Source: JAHWKI01 sp035513575 (GTDB lineage Bacteria; Gemmatimonadota; Gemmatimonadetes; Longimicrobiales; RSA9). Taken from it: a stretch of DNA of 64,000 bases. Below are positions 59,444 to 64,000 of the stretch, piece after piece. The stretch spans positions 1 to 64,000 of the forward strand of contig DATKBW010000204.1 in NCBI GenBank assembly GCA_035513575.1. The letters run 5' to 3'. The translations under genes and the position numbers were made by a program. Below the pieces are notes generated by a model. That model saw only the letters and a list, made by a program, of their open reading frames with translations. It did no database searches and was not told where the DNA came from. Position 1 is the stretch's first letter; each line of letters opens with the position of its first letter.

Positions 59444-60339
59444 GGGAGCGGGCGCGGGCCCCTGCCAAGGTCAATTTGCAGCTCCGGATCCACGATCCGG
59501 AACCGTCCGGCTTTCACCGGCTGGAATCGCTGTTCTGCGCCCTCGAGCTCGCCGATGAGATCACCGTGGAGGTCGACGCGGCACCCGCCGGGGGTGGCGG
59601 CGTGAAGCTCGATGTCGAGGGCCCGGACCTCGGTCCCCCGGAGGCGAACCTGGCCGTCCGCGCAGCCCGCGGGTTCCTGGCGCGGGCCGGCGTCGAGCGG
59701 GCCGTCGCCATCCGGCTCCGGAAGACGATTCCCGCAGGCGCGGGGCTGGGGGGCGGATCCAGCGACGCCGCGGCGGTTCTGCGAGCCCTGGATGCGCTGT
59801 TGCCCGGTCTCGTTCCTCCCCTCGAACTCGCCGCTCTCGCCCGGGAGCTCGGGAGCGACGTCCCCTTCTTCCTCCGCGGTGACGCGCTGGCGTGGGGCTC
59901 CGGCCGCGGCGACGTCCTCGCGCCGGCGCCGCCGCTCCCGTCGGCGCCGGTCCTCCTCGTCTTTCCGCCCTTTCCCGTGTCCACCGCCGCGGCCTACCGC
60001 TGGCTCGACGAGGACAGAGCGTCCGCGCCCGCCGCCGGGGCCGGCGCGCCCCCCTCCGTGTCGGCGGACTGGCCTCCGCACTCACCCCGATCCTGGCTGG
60101 CGGCCGCGCAACGCGCGGCCAACGACTTCGAGGCGCCGGTCTTCCGCCGCCACCCGGAGCTGCGGGCTCTCAGGGACCTCCTCGCGGAGGCCGAGGCCGT
60201 GATCGCCATGCTGTCGGGCAGCGGCTCGGCGCTGTTCGGCGTCTTCTCCGATGAGGACGTCCTCCGCGGCGCCATCGCGCTCCTCCGCGCCCGGGCTCCC
60301 CACGTCCATCTCGCCCCCACCCGTACCGCCTCGCGTTGA
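59440..60339 (+). CDS. ispE: 4-diphosphocytidyl-2-C-methyl-D-erythritol kinase
   Basis: 299 residues, GHMP kinase. APAKVNLQLRI at the N-terminus, FHRLESLFCALELAD, the phosphate loop IPAGAGLGGGSSDAA, LGSDVPFFL, and MLSGSGSALFGVF. It phosphorylates CDP-ME in the MEP isoprenoid pathway. I start at the GTG overlapping the previous stop (GTGA), with AGAGGAG upstream; the tRNA-Gln promoter begins 3 nt before its stop codon's end. Confidence 0.93.
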   Translation: MRERARAPAKVNLQLRIHDPEPSGFHRLESLFCALELADEITVEVDAAPAGGGGVKLDVEGPDLGPPEANLAVRAARGFLARAGVERAVAIRLRKTIPAGAGLGGGSSDAAAVLRALDALLPGLVPPLELAALARELGSDVPFFLRGDALAWGSGRGDVLAPAPPLPSAPVLLVFPPFPVSTAAAYRWLDEDRASAPAAGAGAPPSVSADWPPHSPRSWLAAAQRAANDFEAPVFRRHPELRALRDLLAEAEAVIAMLSGSGSALFGVFSDEDVLRGAIALLRARAPHVHLAPTRTASR

Positions 60340-60365
60340 TCGTCGGGACGCGGCGGTATTACCTT
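60336..60365 (+). promoter_or_regulatory. Promoter for tRNA-Gln
   Basis: TTGATC (60336-60341), 18-nt spacer, TACCTT (60360-60365). Expected start near 60372, 5 nt before the mature tRNA 5' end. Confidence 0.65.
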
Positions 60366-60376
60366 TGCGCCGCCAT

Positions 60377-60447
60377 TCCCCGGTCGTCTAATGGCAGGAC
60401 GGAGGACTTTGGATCCTCCAATGGTGGTTCGAATCCACCCCGGGGAA
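60377..60447 (+). tRNA. tRNA-Gln(UUG)
   Basis: 71-nt tRNA without encoded CCA. Acceptor stem TCCCCGG/CCGGGGA, D arm GTC-TAATGGCAG-GAC, anticodon stem GAGGA/TCCTC with loop CTTTGGA (anticodon TTG), T arm GGTGG-TTCGAAT-CCACC, discriminator A. All stems pair completely. It reads CAA and, by wobble, CAG. Confidence 0.95.
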
Positions 60448-60471
60448 TCTCTCGAGATCGCGAGGTGCACG

Positions 60472-61128
60472 ATGTCGCCCGTGGGACCTCTGAAGTTCAA
60501 GCGGATGCCGGAGGGCGTCCGCCGTCAGGTCGAGGTGGCCGCCGCGAGCGCCTGGGAGGGCCTCGTGGAGGTCCACGCCGACCACGCCCTCCGCTTCGTG
60601 TCCCTCATGGCCGGCCGCATGCCTTTCAGTGAGGCCGTCAGCCGCTACCTGAACGAGATGGACGTCCGCGACCCCATGGCGTCCTCCATCCGCTCCCGCG
60701 TCCTGATCGCCCTCGAGGATGCCCGGGCGGGGATGGGGGGTCGCTCCTCTTCGGTCCCCTCCGAACCCGTGCCGGGCACCGACGAGACCGGCGATGGTCT
60801 CCGCCGGTTCCGCCCCGATGTCCTGGTCAAGGGGATCGCCCGGCGGGTCCGGGAGACCGAAGAGGCGGAGCAATGGATCGCCCTCGCCATCGCGCGGGCC
60901 GAAGAGGCCGTCATCCGCGCCCACATCGAAAACGCCATCACGTTCGCGGGTGTGCTCCAGCCGGAAGCCGTCCTCTCCGATGCGGTGGAGGACTACATCG
61001 AGCTCCTGCGGATCTCCGGCGGCCGCGCCCAGGCGGTGTTCCAGCGGACCATGGCCCGCCTCGCCGACCTCCACCTCCCGGGTGACCGCGCGATCGACGC
61101 CGGGAGCGACGCCCCGGAGGGCGCATGA
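60472..61128 (+). CDS. Hypothetical protein after tRNA-Gln
   Basis: 218 residues, not recognised. Mainly helical: GVRRQVEVAAASAWEGLVEVHADHALRFVSLMAGRM (in part) near 17-50, a Ser/Pro/Gly linker near 87-108, and EEAEQWIALAIARAEEAVIRAHIENAITFAGVL (in part) near 128-160. No membrane helix. ATG 60472 has GAGGTG upstream. It probably shares the tRNA promoter; the tRNA would be cut out of the 5' leader. Confidence 0.6.
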   Translation: MSPVGPLKFKRMPEGVRRQVEVAAASAWEGLVEVHADHALRFVSLMAGRMPFSEAVSRYLNEMDVRDPMASSIRSRVLIALEDARAGMGGRSSSVPSEPVPGTDETGDGLRRFRPDVLVKGIARRVRETEEAEQWIALAIARAEEAVIRAHIENAITFAGVLQPEAVLSDAVEDYIELLRISGGRAQAVFQRTMARLADLHLPGDRAIDAGSDAPEGA

Positions 61129-61147
61129 GGAGGTGGCCGGTCGACGG

Positions 61148-61176
61148 TTGACCGTCCGTGGAGAGCCGCCTACCTT
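61148..61176 (+). promoter_or_regulatory. Promoter for prs operon
   Basis: TTGACC (61148-61153), 17-nt spacer, TACCTT (61171-61176). The clearest promoter of the window. Confidence 0.7.
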
Positions 61177-61217
61177 GCAAGGCTGTTGCGCGCCCGTTTG
61201 GCCACTCGCGGAGGCGG

Positions 61218-62168
61218 ATGCCCGAGGAACCGTTTCACGGCCCCATGATGCTGCTTTCCGGGACGGCCAACCGGCCGTTGGCGGAAGAGATCGCGGGCGC
61301 GCTCGAGATGGCGCTGAGCGACGCGACGGTTTCGCGGTTCGCGGACGGCGAGATCTTCACACGTCTGAACCAGAACGCGCGGGGGCGGGACGTCTATATC
61401 GTCCAGCCGACACCGCCGCCGGCGGAGAACATCATGGAGCTGCTGCTCCTGACGGACACGGCGAAGCGGGCGTCGGCGGCGCGCGTGACGGCGGTGATGC
61501 CGTACTACGGCTATGCGCGGCAGGATCGGAAGGACCAGCCGCGGGTGGCGATCGGGGCGAAGCTGCTGGCGAACCTGATGGTGGCGGCCGGGGTGGACCG
61601 GGTGCTGGGGATCGATTTCCATACGCACCAGCTCCAGGGCTTCTTCGACGTGCCGGTGGACCACCTGTACGCTGCGCCGGTGCTGACGGGCTACTTCCAG
61701 CAGAAGGGGTTGCGGGACGTGGTGGTGGTTGCGCCGGACGTGGGAGCGGCGAAGATGGCGCGGGGGTTCGCGCGGCGGATCGACGCATCCTTCGCAATCA
61801 TCGACAAGCGGCGGCCCGCGCACAACGTGGCCGAAGTGCTGTCGGTGGTGGGCGAGGTGAAGGACAGGACGTGCATCATCGTGGACGACATGATCGACAC
61901 GGCGGGCACCATGACGAGCGTGATCGCCGCGCTGGACGAGCGGGGGGCGACGGCGATATACGTGGCGGCCACGCACCCGCTGTTCTCGGGGCCGGCGGTG
62001 GAGCGCCTGCAGGACTCGCAGGTGACGGAGGTGGTGGTGACGAATACGCTCCACATTCCGGAGGAGCGGAATTTCGAGAAGTTGAAGGTGCTGTCGGTTG
62101 CGAAGCTGCTGGCACGGGCGATCCGGTACACGCACTCGAATGAGTCGGTGAGCCAGCTGTTCGATTGA
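61218..62168 (+). CDS. prs: Ribose-phosphate pyrophosphokinase
   Basis: 316 residues. LLSGTANRPLAEEIA, FADGEIFTRLNQNARGRDVYIVQ (in part), YYGYARQDRK (flexible catalytic loop), HTHQLQGFF, DVGAAKMARGFA, and IVDDMIDTAGT (PRPP-binding loop). It makes PRPP from ribose-5-phosphate and ATP for nucleotides, His and Trp. ATG 61218 (MPEEPFHG) has GAGGCGG upstream. L25 and pth follow at 13 nt and 0 nt. Confidence 0.97.
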   Translation: MPEEPFHGPMMLLSGTANRPLAEEIAGALEMALSDATVSRFADGEIFTRLNQNARGRDVYIVQPTPPPAENIMELLLLTDTAKRASAARVTAVMPYYGYARQDRKDQPRVAIGAKLLANLMVAAGVDRVLGIDFHTHQLQGFFDVPVDHLYAAPVLTGYFQQKGLRDVVVVAPDVGAAKMARGFARRIDASFAIIDKRRPAHNVAEVLSVVGEVKDRTCIIVDDMIDTAGTMTSVIAALDERGATAIYVAATHPLFSGPAVERLQDSQVTEVVVTNTLHIPEERNFEKLKVLSVAKLLARAIRYTHSNESVSQLFD

Positions 62169-62181
62169 GGAGAGAAGAGGA

Positions 62182-62883
62182 ATGGCGGAGAACGCGACAT
62201 TGAAGGCCGCGCTGCGGGACGAGCAGGGGAAGTCCGCGGCGCGGCGGATGCGGCGGGAGGGTCGGATTCCCGCGGTGATCTACGGCCGTGGCGAGGAGAC
62301 ACGCTCGCTGTCGCTGGATGCCCACGAGTTCGAGATGCTGGTGAAGCGGTACTCGCTGGACACCACGCTGATCGAGCTGTCCATCGAGGGCGCCAGGAAG
62401 AAGGCCGGGAGCGTGAAGGCGCTGGTGAGCGAGGTGCAGAGGCACCCGTACAGGCCGCAGGTCCTCCACGTCGACTTCCAGCAGATCCATGCGGGAGAGA
62501 CGGTCACGGTCGAGGTACCGATCCGGCTGGTGGGCACGGCGGAGGGGGTGCGCGCGGGCGGCGTGCTCCAGCACGTGCTGCACGAGCTGGAGCTCGAGTG
62601 CGCCGTGGAGGTGATCCCGGAGGCGATCGAGGTGGACGTCTCGGGCCTCGAGATCGGCGATTCGGTGCACGTGGCCGAGCTGAATCTGCCCGAGGGCGTC
62701 GAGGTGCTGGTGGATGCGGACCGCACCGTCTGCACGGTGGCCGCCCCGACCGTCCTGGAGGTGCCGGAGCCGGAGGAGGCCGCGGTCGCGGAGCCGGAGC
62801 TTGTCGGCGCCGAGGGCGAGGAGGCCGAGGGTGGCGAGGGCGAGGGTGAGGACGAGGCCGGGGCCGAGGGCGGCGAAGGGTAG
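62182..62883 (+). CDS. rplY: Ribosomal protein bL25 (TL5/Ctc type)
   Basis: 233 residues, the long two-domain form. N-terminal L25 domain: LRDEQGKSAARRMRREGRIPAVIYG (in part), VQRHPYRPQVLHVDFQQI. C-terminal TL5/Ctc domain: VEVPIRLVGTAEGVRAGGVLQ (in part), then an acidic Glu/Gly-rich tail. It binds 5S rRNA. It has GAGGAGA before ATG 62182. Confidence 0.94.
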   Translation: MAENATLKAALRDEQGKSAARRMRREGRIPAVIYGRGEETRSLSLDAHEFEMLVKRYSLDTTLIELSIEGARKKAGSVKALVSEVQRHPYRPQVLHVDFQQIHAGETVTVEVPIRLVGTAEGVRAGGVLQHVLHELELECAVEVIPEAIEVDVSGLEIGDSVHVAELNLPEGVEVLVDADRTVCTVAAPTVLEVPEPEEAAVAEPELVGAEGEEAEGGEGEGEDEAGAEGGEG

Positions 62884-63447
62884 GTGAAGGTCATCTGCGG
62901 GCTGGGGAACCCCGGCCCGGAGTACGATCCCACCCGCCACAACGTCGGGTGGTGGTTCGTGGATCGGCTGAGCGCCGACTGGGGGATCGGACCCTTCGAT
63001 CGGAGCGGTCCGGCCCTCGTGGCGGGTGGCCCCGTGGGAGAGCACCAGGCCCTGCTGTTGAAGCCGGTCACGTACATGAACCGCAGCGGCGCCGCCCTGG
63101 CGCCGCTCCTGGGTGATCCGGAGCTGGACATCGCGCGGGACCTGCTGGTGGTGGTGGATGACGTGGCCCTGGAGCCGGGCCGCGCTCGCCTCCGTCCGTC
63201 CGGCACCCCGGGCGGACACAACGGCCTGAAGTCGGTGGAAGCGGCGCTGGGCACGCCGGACTACTCCCGGCTCCGCATCGGGGTCGGCGCCCCACCCGCG
63301 GGGAGGGGGCTGGTGGAATGGGTGCTGTCGCCGCTGGAGCCGGAGGACGAGGACCTCGTGCTGGGGCTGTTCCCGGATCTGGTGGCGGGCGTACGGGTGT
63401 GGATGGACGAGGGAGTCGAGGCGGCCATGGGCCGCACCAACCGATGA
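62884..63447 (+). CDS. pth: Peptidyl-tRNA hydrolase
   Basis: 187 residues. CGLGNPGPEYDPTRHNVGWW contains the catalytic His, KPVTYMNRSG, VVDDVALEPGRARLRPSG (catalytic Asp), GGHNGLKSV. It frees tRNA from peptidyl-tRNA. GTG start directly after the rplY stop. prs-rplY-pth order is common in bacteria. Confidence 0.95.
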   Translation: MKVICGLGNPGPEYDPTRHNVGWWFVDRLSADWGIGPFDRSGPALVAGGPVGEHQALLLKPVTYMNRSGAALAPLLGDPELDIARDLLVVVDDVALEPGRARLRPSGTPGGHNGLKSVEAALGTPDYSRLRIGVGAPPAGRGLVEWVLSPLEPEDEDLVLGLFPDLVAGVRVWMDEGVEAAMGRTNR

Positions 63448-63461
63448 AAACGGAGGCGTAG

Positions 63462-64000
63462 GTGACGGAACTCGTTGCATGGACCATGTGGGCCCCGCTC
63501 TTCGGCGTGGTGGGCCTGCTGGTCGCGCTGGGTCTCTTCTTCTACGTGCGGGGGCAGTCGTCCGGCACCGACCTCATGCGCGAGCTCGGGGAGCGGATCC
63601 ACGAAGGGTCGATGGCGTTTCTCCGGCGCGAATACAGCGTGTTGGCGGTCTTCGTGGTCGTCGTGGCGGCCCTCCTGTTCTGGGCCATTGGCTTCCATAC
63701 GGCCCTCGCGTATTTCACGGGCGCGCTCAGCTCGGTGGCGGCGGGCTTCTTCGGCATGAAGGCGGCCACGCGGGCGAACGTGCGGACGTCCGCGGCGGCG
63801 AAGGAGTCCGGGCAGGGGAAAGCCCTCCGGATCGCCTTCTTCGGCGGCGCGGTCATGGGGCTTTCGGTGGCGGCGCTGGGGCTGGTCGGCTTGGGGCTCT
63901 GGTACTTCATCTTCGGAGCCGGGGCCATCACCGACGCAGACTTCCGCCGGTTCGCGGAGATCGTCAGCGGCTTCGCCATGGGGGCCAGCTCGATCGCGCT
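63462..64000 (+). CDS. hppA: Membrane-bound proton/sodium-translocating pyrophosphatase, 5' part
   Basis: Open to the window end: 179 complete codons, no stop. GTG start with GGAGG 5 nt upstream (63452-63456), 14 nt after pth. First helix WAPLFGVVGLLVALGLFFYVRG (in part), then LMRELGERIHEGSMAFLRREY, a second and third helix, and GFFGMKAATRANVRTSAAA, which is the H+-PPase signature. Integral membrane ion pump driven by pyrophosphate. The catalytic loops lie beyond the window, so ion specificity is unknown. Confidence 0.9.
   Translation, partial: MTELVAWTMWAPLFGVVGLLVALGLFFYVRGQSSGTDLMRELGERIHEGSMAFLRREYSVLAVFVVVVAALLFWAIGFHTALAYFTGALSSVAAGFFGMKAATRANVRTSAAAKESGQGKALRIAFFGGAVMGLSVAALGLVGLGLWYFIFGAGAITDADFRRFAEIVSGFAMGASSIA

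Noticed and set aside
1..64000. CRISPR arrays, rRNA operons, insertion sequences, prophage or integrated elements
   Set aside because: No spaced direct repeats, transposase or integrase motifs, or terminal inverted repeats were seen; gene content is chromosomal throughout.

Overview
The window comes from a very GC-rich bacterial chromosome with no sign of plasmid, phage or insertion-sequence DNA. A member of the Gemmatimonadota or a related deep-branching phylum is the best guess. That guess rests on the base composition, a YpdA-type (bacillithiol) reductase, a Leu/Phe/Val dehydrogenase and a menaquinone-type methyltransferase beside housekeeping genes. It is inference; no marker here names the species. 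Coding density is very high, and many neighbours overlap by 4 nt (ATGA/GTGA).

Layout. 12-1874: M28 peptidase lipoprotein and a small membrane protein. 2034-8151: a run of lepA, glycosyltransferase, ROK kinase, PfkB kinase, then two coupled STAS-type signalling genes. 8167-13767: an unknown protein, a trans-sulfuration enzyme, a penicillin-acylase-family hydrolase and YpdA. 13861-17754: proline catabolism (pruA), NifU-like and Mrp Fe-S carriers, and a SAM hydrolase. 17759-21387 (minus): an ECF sigma factor, its zinc-finger anti-sigma and three envelope proteins. 21530-31172: ubiE, EamA exporter, amino-acid dehydrogenase, ABC exporter, nucleotidyltransferase, phosphoesterase, UvrC-like nuclease and two lipoproteins. 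31237-34393 (minus): mutM, purD and an M48 protease. 34485-43494: a second trans-sulfuration enzyme, a hydrolase, then glmM-glmS-dtd-maf-glpK and small genes. 43603-45797: superoxide dismutase, threonine aldolase, lipoprotein. 46079-60339: recA, alaS, gmhA, SDR, cca, rarA, lipoprotein, hflX, DUF2520, pdxJ, HPt-like, flippase-like protein, ispE. 60377-64000: tRNA-Gln, unknown gene, prs, rplY, pth and the start of hppA.

The most interesting signals are in control regions. (1) A 17-nt element, CTTCGGTYTTTGTTCGG, is present 16/17 identical in the promoters of recA (45903-45919) and of a UvrC-like GIY-YIG nuclease (29194-29210). It contains CTTC-N7-GTTC, resembling the direct-repeat LexA box of alphaproteobacteria, and is a candidate SOS operator. 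(2) The ECF sigma operon and an unlinked M48 protease gene share GAAACC-N16-CGTAG at almost the same distance from their start codons, suggesting an envelope-stress regulon. (3) A perfect 10-bp inverted repeat brackets the core promoter of the NifU-like/Mrp genes. (4) Housekeeping promoters read TTGNNN-17/18-TACCTT. Two minus-strand genes place the -10 box only 8 nt before ATG, which predicts leaderless mRNAs. (5) hflX has a good ribosome binding site facing an ATA codon instead of ATG/GTG/TTG.

The protein-level candidate for an undescribed system is the translationally coupled pair at 6629-8151: a STAS-HATPase fusion followed by a STAS-like/winged-helix fusion. It looks like a partner-switching module with no phosphatase and no sigma factor alongside.
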